This document shows positions 1 through 10,099 of a DNA stretch of 64,000 nt, piece after piece. Each line of letters starts with the position of its first letter. The first letter of the stretch is position 1. The notes under the pieces were generated by a model. That model was not told where the DNA came from. It made no database searches and saw only the letters and a list, made by a program, of their open reading frames with translations. Source of the DNA: Nemertoderma westbladi (Eukaryota; Xenacoelomorpha; Nemertodermatida; Nemertodermatidae); the NCBI GenBank assembly GCA_032718475.1, contig JAUCBJ010001501.1, forward strand, positions 1 through 64,000, read 5' to 3'. Position numbers and translations under genes: made by a program.

Positions 1-63
1 TTACATCATTGGCGAATGAGTAGCGGTACATATTTGAATTCCACCCCATGCCCCAACGCCCCA

Positions 64-79
64 CCCCCCCCCCCCCCCC
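64..79. repeat. poly-C homopolymer (16 nt)
   Basis: An uninterrupted C tract just upstream of the 42-bp minisatellite. It is one of ten G or C runs of 16 nt or more in this window. Confidence 0.95.
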
Positions 80-103
80 TCCAATATGCAAAATAAGCAA
101 CAA

Positions 104-347
104 CAAAAACGTGTTTTCATAATATAATTAATTTTGTAAGTTCATCCAAAAACGTGTTTTCATAATATAATTAATTTTGCCACTTCACCAAAAACGTGTT
201 TTCATAATATAATTAATTTTGCCAGTTCACCAAAAACGTGTTTTCATAATATAATTAATGTTGCAAGTTCATCCAAAAACGTGTTTTCATAATATAATTA
301 ATTTTACAACATCACCAAAAACGTGTTTCCATAATATTATTAATTTT
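104..347 (+). repeat. Minisatellite, about 42-bp unit, six copies
   Basis: Six consecutive units begin with AAAAACGTGTTTTC and continue ATAATATAATTAATTTTG, followed by a short variable linker. Units differ by a few substitutions and a 1-bp length change (42-43 bp). No coding potential is seen. Confidence 0.9.
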
Positions 348-364
348 GGCCGAATTCAGCCACC

Positions 365-463
365 GTACATATTGAATCAATATGTTGGTAACATATTGTT
401 TTAATATGTTTCCAGCATGTTAACATATTGATTCAATATGTTGCCAGCATGTTAACATATTGA
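365..463. repeat. Palindrome-rich minisatellite, left of RTE-1
   Basis: Repeated near-palindromic AACATATTGATTCAATATG blocks are separated by TTGCCAGCATG. The same units resume at 2899 on the other side of RTE-1, so this was one array before the LINE inserted. Confidence 0.85.
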
Positions 464-2891
464 AACAAATTGGCCCAGAAGACATCAAGGGTTACACCTA
501 TAACACCAGTTCTAACAGAAATGGGTACTTACTTTTAGACCTAATGGAAGAATGTGAATTGATACCAACAAACAACACATTCGAAAAGAGTAAGGGGAAG
601 CTATGGACCTTTCAATACCCTAATGGAACCAAAGCACAACTGGATTACATCCTCATAAACAAAAAGTGGAGAAACAGCATGATCAACTGCGAGGCATACA
701 GCTCGTTCAACCTAACTGGTTCGGACCACAGAATTGTGACTGCAGAGATCAGACTCAGTTTGAGAGCCAGCAAACCCAGGACAAGCAAGCAAATCAAATA
801 TGACTGGGAAAAACTCAGAACTGACAATGCTGTAAAGGATGCTTATACAGTAGAAGTTCAAAACCGCTTTGAAGCACTTCAGTCAATGGATGAAGACCAA
901 TCCACCAATTCAATATACCAGAATATAATAACAGCCCACAAGGAATCAGCTAAGAGGCATATCCCCCAGAAACCCAAACGAAAACAATATGTGCCATGGC
1001 AAAACTCTGAGGTTACTTGTAAGAGAGAAGATCTTAAGATAGCCTACAAAGTTAAAACCGAACAACCAACAACCGAAAACATTAACAAGGTTGAGAAAGC
1101 TAAGGACGATCTTAAATTGGCCTACAACATCAGCCAGGAAAAGTACATACAGGATAAAACTGAAGCAATTACAACTGCTCACATACAGCAACAATCAAGA
1201 CTTACCTGGCAAACTGTAAATGAGGTATCTAGTTGGAAAAGTTGTGCAAAGGGGCGCCTCAAAGCCGATAGTCCTGAAGAACGTGTTGGGAAATGGAAAA
1301 ATCACATCAGCAACTTGCTTGGGCAGCCACCAAACATTGAGGTCAGCCCTACAAGGAAAATATATGACAAGACACTACCTATAGAAACAGGGGACTTCAC
1401 ACCTGCCGAACTCCAAAGAAGCATTAAAAGCATGTCCAATAATAAAGCGAGTGGATTAGATGAAATCCCAGCGGAGGTATGGAAATCCGGAGTGCTAAAC
1501 AGACCATTATTGAATGTTTGCAACCGGATGTTAAAAGGGGAAAAAGCCACCACCAATTTGGACTAAAGGTCAACTAAAGCCTCTCCCCAAGAAAGGAGAC
1601 CTCGGCATACCAACAAACTATTGTGGGATCTGTCTGCTTGTGGTAGCTGCCAAAATATACAATAAAATGATTCTATATAGGATTAGGCCTCACATAGAGA
1701 AACTACTGCGTAAGAGCCAAAACAGATTTCGACCAAGTAGATCAACAATAGCTCAGATACTTGCACTACGGAGACTGATTGAAGGAATTAAGTCAAAGAA
1801 TCTCCCCGCTGACATGACTTTTGTGGACTTCAAGAAGGCATTCGACTCCATCCATAGAGGTAAAATGCTTGAAATCCTAAGAGCTTATGGAATACCAGAA
1901 GTAATTATTGCTGGCATTGGATTGTTATATTGTGACACAGAAGCACAGGTGCTCTCACCAGATGGTGAAACTGAGTTTTTCTCAATCCTGGCTGGCGTAC
2001 TGCAAGGTGACACATTAGCACCATTACTATTTGTAATTGTGCTGGATTACGCAATGAGGATGGCCACAAAGGGTGGAAGACCTGGGATTCACACTTCAAG
2101 AACGCAGAAGTAGTAGATATCCGGCAACTACAGTCACAGACACCGACTTTGCGGATGACATCGCCCTGCTCTCTAATACCCTAGCAGATGCACAGCTTCT
2201 ACTAAATAAAGTGGAGAGGGCTGCTAAGGAGGTTGGATTGCCTATAAATGCTACAAAGACCGAATTCATGACCTTTAATGTTGATGGAAACTTGACAACC
2301 ATTGATAATAATCAACTAAGGAAGGTAGATGACTTCCAGTACCTTGGATCATGGATAGAGAGTAGCAAAAAGGACATAGAAGTTAGGAAAGCAAAGGCTT
2401 GGGTAGCTCTATCAAAAATGGATACCATCTGGAAATCAGATCTCTCCAGGCACCTGAAGACTAAGTTCTTTCGAGCCACAGTGGAAAGTGTATTTTTATA
2501 TGGGGGTGAGACCTGGACACTGACTAAATCACTTGAACAACGAATTGATGGTTGCTACACAAGACTACTAAGGGCAGCCCTAAACATCAGCTGGAGACAA
2601 CACATGACAAACGCCGAGCTTTATGGTACAATACCACCTGTATCAACCACCCTCTGTGAACGCAGATTAAGATTCAGTGGGCACTGCTGGCGAAGTAAAG
2701 ACGAGGTAATATCAGATCTACTTTTCTGGCAACCAACTCATGGAAAGCGTAGTCGTGGACGACCGGCCATAACATATATAGATCAACTTGAAAGGGATAC
2801 TGAACTTAGGAGAAACGAAATTGCTACAACTATGGAGAATCGGGAAGCCTGGAAGGATCTCATTTCCACTGTCCGAGTTCGCTCGACCTAG
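464..2891 (+). pseudogene. Broken RTE-like endonuclease/reverse transcriptase ORF
   Basis: This would encode the protein that nicks target DNA and reverse-transcribes the LINE RNA. The first part holds the C-terminal half of the APE-type endonuclease (LDYILIN, then GSDHRIV) and the linker. The second holds RT motifs FVDFKKAFDS (near 1820) and LQGDTLAPLLF (near 2000). The third holds FADDIALL (near 2150), YLGSWIES and a C-terminal region with LYGGETWTL and RLRFSGHCWR. Compared with RTE-4, one extra A near 1545 and one extra G near 2073 shift the frame twice. The N-terminal half of the endonuclease is missing. The nominal start near 460 is not an ATG, so no native start exists. It is an inactive copy, otherwise very close to RTE-2 and RTE-4. 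RTE-clade assignment is from recalled family features. Confidence 0.9.
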
Positions 2892-2898
2892 TAGTAGT
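464..2898 (+). mobile_element. RTE-like non-LTR retrotransposon copy 1 (RTE-1), 5'-truncated
   Basis: The element begins inside the endonuclease domain (compare RTE-2 near 14891) and runs to the family 3' end, a short TAGTAGTAGT tail right after the stop codon. It is flanked by the 10-bp direct repeat AACATATTGA at 454-463 and 2899-2908, a plausible target-site duplication. The flanks are themselves AACATATTGA-rich repeats, so a chance match is possible. Confidence 0.85.
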
Positions 2899-3075
2899 AA
2901 CATATTGATTCAATATGTTGCCAGCATGTCAACATATTGATGCAATATGTGCAAATATTGATTCAATATGTTGCCAACATGTCAACATATTGATTCAATA
3001 TGTGTGAATATTGATTCAATATTTGAGAATATTAATTCAATATGTTTGTATAATGAATCAATATTTGCACAATAT
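2899..3075. repeat. Palindrome-rich minisatellite, right of RTE-1
   Basis: This continues the AACATATTGATTCAATATG array seen at 365-463, with TTGCCAGCATGTC spacers. It decays after about 3000 into AT-rich sequence with scattered TATTGATTCAATAT cores. From 3075 to about 3320 I see only AT-rich, TATTGATATTG-like sequence and no gene. Confidence 0.85.
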
Positions 3076-3589
3076 TGATTGAATTTCTGTTAATTATTGA
3101 ATATTCAATATATATTGAATTAAGGTGTAATAATATTGCACAATGATGTGATATTATTGATATTACTCGCAATATTGATATTGAAGAATACCATACTGAT
3201 ATTGAAGCGTGAAATTTTGGATTTTGAGCCTAATGAAATGCCATAGGCGGCATGTAGCATGTTTCAGCCAGAGGCCAATGAAATGTGTTAGCCTATTATA
3301 GGCAGTATATTTTCCCCATATAATACCTATAGGGGCTGTTGCGCTGTCAGTCAGAGAGGTAACAGCCCATGGGGTAAGGATTTACCCATGGGGCTCTAAC
3401 TATCAGATAGTCTGATACCAACTGTCAGACAGTCTTTTTCAACTATCAGATAGATGATCGCCCAGTTACAAGTTGCCCGATAGTTGTATTTTTTAAACCC
3501 CGAGTGTTGTTGACGGAGTCTGTTACTTCCGAAATCGTTGATCGTGGTGCCGGTGCCGGAATTCTGGCTTTGATTAAAAACACTGAACT

Positions 3590-4150
3590 GCTGAACGATG
3601 GCGGAATCTACGAAACCCGGCCGGATTCCTAATCCGAGGAGGCGACGGAGTCAATTAAACGTAACAATGAAACGATCGCGATGGACTGGACTGATGGAGT
3701 CTATTCAATGTATCCAGAACGATACGATGGCGGCGGAGTCTATTACAGTATTAAACACGCATCCAAAGCGATCAGATGATGGCGAAGTAATCTACAAAAC
3801 AGAGAACGACAGGAAGGCGATGGAGTTTCTGAGTTAATTAAACCCAGTAAGATGTGCATAGCGAAGCGATCGAGACGGATAACGGAGTCTATTACAGTAT
3901 TAAACACGCAACCAAAGCGATCAGACGATGGCGAAGTAATCTACAAAACAGAGAACGACAGGAAGGCGATGGAGTTTATTAAACCCAGTAAGATGGTGCA
4001 TAGCGAAGCGATCGAGACGGATAACGGAGTCTATTACAGAATTAAACCTGGAACGAAGACGGTGGAATCTATAGGCCTAAACCTGGAACAATGCGAACAA
4101 GGCTACTCTAAAGTTAGACTAGACTGGTTTGTGAGATTAACTTGCCAATA
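3590..4150 (+). pseudogene. Degenerate tandem coding repeat, unknown protein
   Basis: I do not recognise this protein. A block of about 145 bp is duplicated head to tail (3745-3895 and 3893-4038), with peptides DDGEVIYKTENDRKAMEF and DNGVYY in each unit. Eight degenerate copies of a GATGGCGGAGTCTATTAC-like motif occur from about 3594 to 4065, giving DGG(V/I)Y-type peptides. Neighbouring units lie in different frames because of 1-bp slips, so no long ORF survives. The longest open piece is about 100 codons, ending near 4154. It lies inside the candidate inverted-repeat element. It may be a relic of a repeat protein or simply a minisatellite with a period close to a multiple of three. Confidence 0.35.
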
Positions 4151-4427
4151 CTAACTCAATACAATTTGCTTTCTTCGAATTCCTAATAATATATTTTAAT
4201 CTTAATAATAAATTATTCAACATCAATTATTTTATAAGTCTTGTCAATGTATAAGATTGCTAAAGACTAAAGAGCTAACTTTAGGAAGATCTGCCTTATA
4301 TTTTTAGAATTATTATAATTAATTTTGTTATGTTTATAATGAATTGTATCTTTTGACAGACTACTTGATGTGCGACCGTGATAATAAAATTAAATGGTGC
4401 CGAAATATTTTCACTTACTTAACTGCA

Positions 4428-4450
4428 GGGGGGGGGGGGGGGGGGGGGGG
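4428..4450. repeat. poly-G homopolymer (23 nt)
   Basis: A G tract followed by a segment (about 4456-4545) that is closely related to 8235-8316 inside the P-like transposon; both contain GACGCAAATAACAGCT. The adjoining 4545-4980 is AT-rich with no feature that I can support. Confidence 0.9.
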
Positions 4451-5294
4451 CAATCAATATTCTTCCCTCTCCAGGTGAAAATCGACGCAAATAACAGCTT
4501 GTTTACTACTAAAATAAAACTGCATCCTGTTCTATAGGAAAAAACATTATAGGGGAAACTTTAGCAAGTTGTGTTTATTTTAGCCGATAGACAAGATTAC
4601 ATGTTTACCAAGTTTGGTATAATTTAGTCAAAGATTGAATAAGTTACGATTTAAATTATCAGTGGAGGGTGAAGGCGCCGGGCCAGGATTCAGTTATACT
4701 TGAATAAAGAATAGTGATTAAACCAAGCAGCCAAGGGATACGCGATATATGACACTGCTGTATAAGTTCATTGAATGACTGTTGATTTCGAAACATTTAA
4801 TTCAAAACTATATAAATGTTAATATAATGTTGGATTTTTTTTTGTAATAATTAACAGATGAATTATATTTCATTAATTTATTTTTTTTATCTAATCACAT
4901 TATTAAATAACGAAGCACAGAAATAATACTAAGATTGAATATTTAATTGAAGGTACAGTACCGAATTGAATATTTGAATGGGAGAATCTTTTAGGCTCGT
5001 TAAGCCAAGGAATGCCTGTTCACCACCATGGGTGATCTTTCACAGTAAACCCTTCCACTCTGTTTCCCAAGTTGCCTTGGTTCCCAATCGACCACTGAAG
5101 GATAAAAGCCGGGGTTGGGCTAGGCTGCAGCATTTAAAGCACTGTGCCCAAACAGTACTGCTCCATCTAGGGATCGAACATTGAATATTTGAGATTGCAT
5201 AAGATAGAGTATTGAATATTGAATATCTTCGGCCGTCATCCCGTTGGTGACTGCATTGGCAACCATTTCGACAGTTTCGATTGGTTTCGGATCT

Positions 5295-5625
5295 TCAGTC
5301 CCCGAATGGACCGATGGTCGGCGTGGTTGCTGTCCCCATGACTGAGGCTGCATTACCAACCAAAATTGCCATCTCCAGGCGTTGGAGCAGAAACTGGTGT
5401 GACCGCGGTTCGTGGGTGGCACTGTGGAGACGAGCCCCGATCTCCCGGAGGAAGGTGGATGTCTCTGGACCACGGCGGCCAAAGGTCTCAAATGCCACGG
5501 AGTGAAATAAATGGCCCCGGTCCATTAGGTCGCGATACTTAGAGTTTTTAATGCGCTCAGCCCCCTTAGCTGAGTGCCCCTCGGCAATGATGGTTTGTTG
5601 AAGGTGGCTGGGGCCTGGGGGCCAG
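5295..5625 (-). pseudogene. C-terminal fragment of a non-LTR retrotransposon polyprotein
   Basis: Read on the minus strand, the fragment gives a continuous stretch containing HSAKGAERIKNSKYRDL, then FETFGRRGPETSTFLREIGARL, then LLQRLEMAILVGNAASVMG before a stop. From memory, the pattern ETFG followed by EPR, LLQR and GNAASVLG is the conserved tail of certain LINE proteins downstream of the RT. The RT itself is absent. Sequence below 5295 down to about 4980 may be its 3' untranslated part. It lies within the candidate inverted-repeat element and is probably a separate, older insertion. Confidence 0.6.
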
Positions 5626-6139
5626 TGGATCTAGTAATAATTAACGCAAAGATATGATTAGGTAGGCCTACGTGATATTACTGTATTAATTTCTCAAACC
5701 AAACCTCCATTGACGTCAAATATATCCAATTTCTCAATCCATACTAATCCGTATGTAATAATGCAGTAATGTACACTGTAATGCAATACCGGTAATGTCA
5801 ATGTCCAACCAAACAATGCGTTGAGTGTTATCGGACCAGCCTCCGAGAAATGTTAGGCTAACGGCACCTCGCTCTGTCGCATCAGTTTTTGTAGTGGTCT
5901 AGTTCCAGGCTACCAGAATCCGTTAGGCCTAGTGCATGACATAGAATCAGCACATCCTGACATCTGTGCAACTCCTGAACTCACTCGAGCATTTTACAGA
6001 TGGTGGTCTAATTTATATGGTCTTGTACCGCGAAACCGTGTATTATTTACAGATGTAGGCTAAATTTAGGGTCTTGTACCGTGCACAGTACTGGTGGGCC
6101 TACACGGCTACTGCTATTTTGCCTAATACAGGTCCCAGA

Positions 6140-6193
6140 GGTAAATCCTTACGCCACAGGCTGTTACCTCTCTGACTGACAGCGCAACAGCCC
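6140..6193 (-). repeat. Right arm of the 54-bp inverted repeat
   Basis: Reverse complement of 3333-3386 with a handful of mismatches in the middle (ATGGGG against GTGGCG). It bounds the candidate element on the right. Between 5640 and 6140 I see no coding sequence, only TAGGCCTA- and GTACCG-rich DNA. Confidence 0.75.
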
Positions 6194-6349
6194 TCTCTCT
6201 ATAATACCGGTCACGCGATTTGTTCAACCAGTTGGCATTCATTCCATATAGTGCAGAGGTGATATAGTTTTCCACCACTGCAATATGCTACGCTGTGTTA
6301 CTGGTACTACAGTAGTCGTCGTTCTATTCATTAACAGTCAAGTACAGAG

Positions 6350-6412
6350 CAAGGACTACTATACTACAGGACTGGCACACTGCCTGATCCGACTTCGCTA
6401 GCGAAGTCCATT
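6350..6412 (+). repeat. Left terminal inverted repeat of the P-like transposon
   Basis: 63 bp matching the reverse complement of 8794-8856. It carries an internal 18-bp palindrome that could be a transposase-binding or hairpin site. Confidence 0.9.
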
Positions 6413-6832
6413 AATTTCATACTGCAGTACTGCTGTAAGCTGTACTACCTGAATAGCCTACTACTGTACTGCTGTACCTGGTACCGGTACTACCCTAGAA
6501 TGATTAGTTATAGCTGTATTATAGTCCTAACGGCTAACGCTACCTCTGGTATATGGGAATAGTACAGTTAGAAAGTCAGATAGGCCTAGTCTAGTTACTG
6601 TACATTCAACTGGATGGCTGTATGGCCCTACCCTGGTACAGTGGTAGCGCGTACTACAGTACTCGTATGATGGTACTGGTACGGTATCGCGACCGTTCCG
6701 GTACAGGTAGGCCTAGGCGGTACCATTTGGTAGTAATTAAATCAATTACTATAGGTAGGTATTTAAGGTGCCGTATTACAACATTAGGCTAAACTACTTG
6801 ACTACCAACAAAACAAGTTAATTATTATTATT

Positions 6833-8010
6833 ATGCCTAATTATTGTTGTGTATTTGGCTGCGACGGCAATTACGCAGAAAATCCCGTTCGTGTAGTGAA
6901 ACTTCCTCCTGTCGATGCCGAACGACAGAACGAGATCAGTGGATCGCCGCGCTACCACGACTGCACGACGCAGTGCAGATGACGACTCTATGTCTAAGTA
7001 TGGAAGCACTGCCGTCATTTGTATTCAACAGTGGCCAGAGTTTTCCAAGGAAATTCCGCACAAGAAAGTCCCTGGCGGTTCCTTGCGACCAACAATATTC
7101 CGTTATACTTCCCTGGACTTATCCCTTATCGTGAGTTCCGCCGCGACCCCCCACTCTACGAGACATCCCTCCCATTGAGGAACGCCAACTTCAGTTACTC
7201 AATGCAGCAATGAGTGCATGGAGTAAGATTTAATTGGGGGCTTTTTGCAGCTGACTGAACCTGCCTGCCTGTTGTTTCTACGTGGCTAAAGGGAATCGCA
7301 GGATACGTACTGACATTTTTGTGAAACTATCGCAGTTCCAAGTATTGCTCTTCTTTTTCCATAATGAAGTATACAGTATATTGGACAGGGTTCACTTTCA
7401 TCAAAGAGTCAACTTTCCTCGGACATGTTTGTATCAGCCGATCGACGGTTGATCAGCTGGGTTGCAGCTTGGGGTTTTCGCATTGCCTCGCTCGTAATAG
7501 CCAACTAATACGTTGGTCTCAGTTGGAAGAAGTTATTGCAGTCATGAAACGTAATGTTGGTACTACGACATCGCTACTTACGAAAGCTAAGGAGTACGTT
7601 AATGCCGTGATTGATCTTGAGTCATCCAAATATAAGTCTCAGCTTGAGTTTATACTTTAGACTTTGTTCTATTAGACGATAACCCATCCACTTTGAAAGC
7701 ACCTGAACATCCGAAAGTATGTCCTAATACCAATGGAAATGCTGCGAAAAATTGAACAGCTAGTGGATATTGAAGTCAGTTATGATGAGTTTCAGGCAGC
7801 TGGATACGTCGCAGGATTCCTGGTAAAGGTAATCCCACAGTTAGACATCACAGGTGATATTTAAGAGGAGGATAATATATTTACTCAAGCCCTAACTCGT
7901 GGTGGATTACAACTTACTCCGCATCACCTGGTATGGTGGACCAGGACCATGGCGTCTGCTGCATGGGTGGATGCTGTACATGATGGAACTATACCTATAC
8001 GGTACTACAA
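6833..8010 (+). pseudogene. THAP-domain (P-element/THAP9-like) transposase relic
   Basis: A real ATG at 6833 opens MPNYCCVFGCDGNY, the start of a THAP C2CH zinc finger. After a frameshift the next block reads DQWIAALPRL, and after another VICIQQWPEFSKEIP then GGSLRP, covering the rest of the finger; the expected His is Gln. Near 7740-7990 a further block reads FQAAGYVAGFL, one in-frame stop, then ALTRGGLQLTPHHLVWW. This resembles the C-terminal GYVA and RGGL elements of P-type transposases as I recall them. The middle (7364-7660) is open but unrecognised. The THAP finger normally binds the transposon ends. Multiple frameshifts and stops mean no active enzyme. It sits exactly between the inverted repeats. 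Confidence 0.8.
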
Positions 8011-8793
8011 ACAACTAACTCAAGTAATACACATTATTGCGGTCTATTACGGTATATCCCAACTGCCACCAATAGCTGCTTGCTGTACCCTAGCAAACAC
8101 CCTTCTTAATGGAGTACAAAAGCGATCTATGGAAAGGCAGAAACAGCGCGACTCACATTCTGGTGATAAGGCAGCACAAACTAAATTCCTCCGAATAACG
8201 GGAAGGGGACAAAATAAGGGGGGAAAACGGGACGCAATAAAAATTCATCCCTCTCCAGGGGAAATTGGACGCAAATAACAGCTGATTACTCCCAAAAATA
8301 AAACTGTAACCTGTTATATTATGTTTAGTTTATTGTTTTGTTTAAAATAACATGCCACTGTAACCTGCTCCTTTCCCTAAATTGAGAATTTAACATTGAG
8401 GCGGGATATTGATTCGCCTAGCTTGAGAACTGCTAGGATAATAAATGACCAGAGATAAAGAAAAAGAATATATAGAGAGGTCCATGTATGTATATTGTAT
8501 AGACAATTTACCGCTAGTTGAATCCGTTATCATCTGTGTCATGACATTCCCCTGGGATAGGGATACTGTTCGTATCGTTTTTATGTCGCACAATGTACTA
8601 AGCACGGTCGTTCAAGACTATAATGAATAGTTGGTACACTGCACTCGTCTCCTTTGTTACAAGCCTCGCTGCGCTCGTCCTTTATTTCTTGACATAAAAA
8701 TATATTATGTTATTAATAATTACGATTGTGTACTAAATTTCATGAAAATCCTTTGATAACAATGTCTATAACAATATAAAGCAATACCAAACC

Positions 8794-8856
8794 AATGGAC
8801 TTCGCTAGCGAAGTCGGATGAAGGGGTATGCCAGTCCTGTAGTATAGTAGTCCTTG
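8794..8856 (-). repeat. Right terminal inverted repeat of the P-like transposon
   Basis: Inverted match to 6350-6412. The outer end reads TCCTTG, followed by the target duplication GTACAGAG. Confidence 0.9.
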
Positions 8857-8864
8857 GTACAGAG

Positions 8865-8975
8865 TAAACTCTTATTTTCACATGCCTACGGCCAAGTCAA
8901 CCACCCTGTTAGTAGCCAGCTTGAGCGCTAGGGAACAACCACCAACAATCAACCGGTCGGGATCTCTAGCCAATG
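8865..8975. repeat. Fragment of an LTR-like repeat split by the P-like element
   Basis: The sequence CGGTCGGGATCT near 8955 and the preceding TAAACTCTTATTTTCACATG resemble the end of the LTR-like unit at 33530-34073, which carries CGGTCGGGATCT and AAACTCTATTATTTTCC. This suggests the transposon landed in an old copy. The similarity is weak. Confidence 0.35.
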
Positions 8976-9325
8976 GAGAACCTTTACAATATATGTCATT
9001 GTTCATAAAAAGGAATTTATAGCTTTATTGATTTTGACAAATAACAAAACGAGGGCCGAAATAGCTTTAAATGCTAATTATGAACAATGGCTAATTTTAT
9101 TTATTTGTGGAGAATTATTTGTAGTTACGCTCTTAATCTTTCTAGATCAACCTAATAATGACGCGATGAAATTCTTAAATACATAATAAATGTATGGCGT
9201 GGGGACATAGGCCTACTAAGAAATAATGTCGCACTACTATATAAAGTTGGAAAATACAGTATGTTGCCCTGGCGATTTGGTAGTGTGACATTGATTCCAT
9301 ACAAATAAATAAAAATATGATATCT

Positions 9326-9340
9326 TATTTATGTTTTTCA
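9326..9340 (+). promoter_or_regulatory. Predicted splice acceptor of the tectonin exon
   Basis: A pyrimidine-rich stretch ends in TTTTTCAG directly before the first tectonin blade. It implies an upstream exon and argues against the in-frame ATG at 9317 as the native start. Confidence 0.6.
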
Positions 9341-10099
9341 GTTATATGGCAAACTTTGACTGGATCATTTAAGTGGGTGAGTGCTGGAAAAGCTGGTGTT
9401 TGGAGTATCGGCACTAATGATGCAATTTTCTACCGAGAAGGGACATACGGATCATGCAGTATTGGTACGAGATGGATAACTATCCCTGGGTCGCTCATCA
9501 ATATTGCTGTTGGAAATGATATTGTTTGGGGAGTAAATGTATACAATCACATTTTCTGGCGACCTGTCAATCAGCAAAATCCAAGTGGCAGTGTCTGGGG
9601 AGCGATGGACCATGTTCATCACCTTTCATGGATAACTGTTGACTCAACCAGCAACGGAGTCTGGGGTATCAATCGTGATAAGCTTGTGTTCAAAAGATTA
9701 GGTATATCGGCCTTAAATCCTGTTGGAACATCATGGTATCATATTACCGGTGCTAGCATGGCAGACATCAGCTTCGGACCAGCAGGGCTTTGGGGGATTA
9801 ACTTAGGATACGCTCCATACTACATGCAAGGCACCTTTGGTTCCAATAATAACAATGTTGGAAGCTTTACAGGATGGGCAGCTGCAAACTGGCTAACGAT
9901 TAGTTCAGGAGCAGATGGTGTATTATGGGCTACAAAGACAAATCATGAAGTTTACAAAGCCACAGTGGAAAATGGGAATATAAATCCAGTTTGGGAACGT
10001 GTAGGGAGTGGACTGAGGCAAGTGGGCGCCAGTGATTGGAATGATGGGGTTTGGGGGGTGGATAATTCCTACTCGATAAAGTTTAAACAATGTTCTTAA
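9341..10099 (+). CDS. Tectonin beta-propeller repeat lectin, terminal exon
   Basis: About 253 codons encode six tectonin-type blades. Recurrent blocks are WVSAGKAGVWSIG, VGNDIVWGVN, TSNGVWGIN, GPAGLWGIN, GADGVLWATK and WNDGVWGVD, each a W..(I/V)..G...VWG(I/V) unit. The family includes tachylectin-1, fish-egg lectins and TECPR proteins, secreted or cytosolic sugar-binding propellers often used in immunity. An ATG exists at 9317, but the 24 nt after it contain a strong acceptor (TTTATGTTTTTCAG ending at 9340). The true exon therefore probably begins at 9341, and the signal peptide would lie on an upstream exon that I could not identify. The frame is uninterrupted to TAA, unlike the surrounding transposons, so this is a likely functional host exon. 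I see no canonical AATAAA close to the stop. Confidence 0.85.
   Translation, partial: VIWQTLTGSFKWVSAGKAGVWSIGTNDAIFYREGTYGSCSIGTRWITIPGSLINIAVGNDIVWGVNVYNHIFWRPVNQQNPSGSVWGAMDHVHHLSWITVDSTSNGVWGINRDKLVFKRLGISALNPVGTSWYHITGASMADISFGPAGLWGINLGYAPYYMQGTFGSNNNNVGSFTGWAAANWLTISSGADGVLWATKTNHEVYKATVENGNINPVWERVGSGLRQVGASDWNDGVWGVDNSYSIKFKQCS

Larger units (their letters stand above)
3328..6199. mobile_element. Candidate DNA transposon with about 54-bp terminal inverted repeats
   Basis: A 54-bp segment at 3333-3386 recurs inverted at 6140-6193 with few mismatches (core GCGCTGTCAGTCAGAGAGG). Just outside both arms lies the 9-bp direct repeat TATAATACC (3319-3327 and 6200-6208). A 9-bp duplication with long inverted repeats would fit a Mutator-like element, but no transposase is visible inside. 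The interior holds a degenerate repeat-coding stretch, a poly-G tract and a LINE fragment. It could instead be a chance inverted pair of dispersed repeats. Confidence 0.5.
6350..8856 (+). mobile_element. P-element superfamily DNA transposon, degenerate
   Basis: Perfectly placed 63-bp terminal inverted repeats lie at 6350-6412 and 8794-8856. They start CAAGGACTACTATACTACAG, end in TG on the right, and differ at only a few central bases. The 8-bp direct repeat GTACAGAG flanks the element (6342-6349 and 8857-8864). P-superfamily elements are known for 8-bp target duplications, CA...TG termini and THAP-domain transposases, and a THAP remnant starts at 6833. Each inverted repeat ends inwardly with the 18-bp perfect palindrome GACTTCGCTAGCGAAGTC. 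Length is 2507 bp. Confidence 0.88.

Noticed and set aside
97-347. CRISPR-like array of 42-bp units
   Set aside because: Repeats are contiguous without unique spacers and the DNA is animal. It is an ordinary minisatellite.
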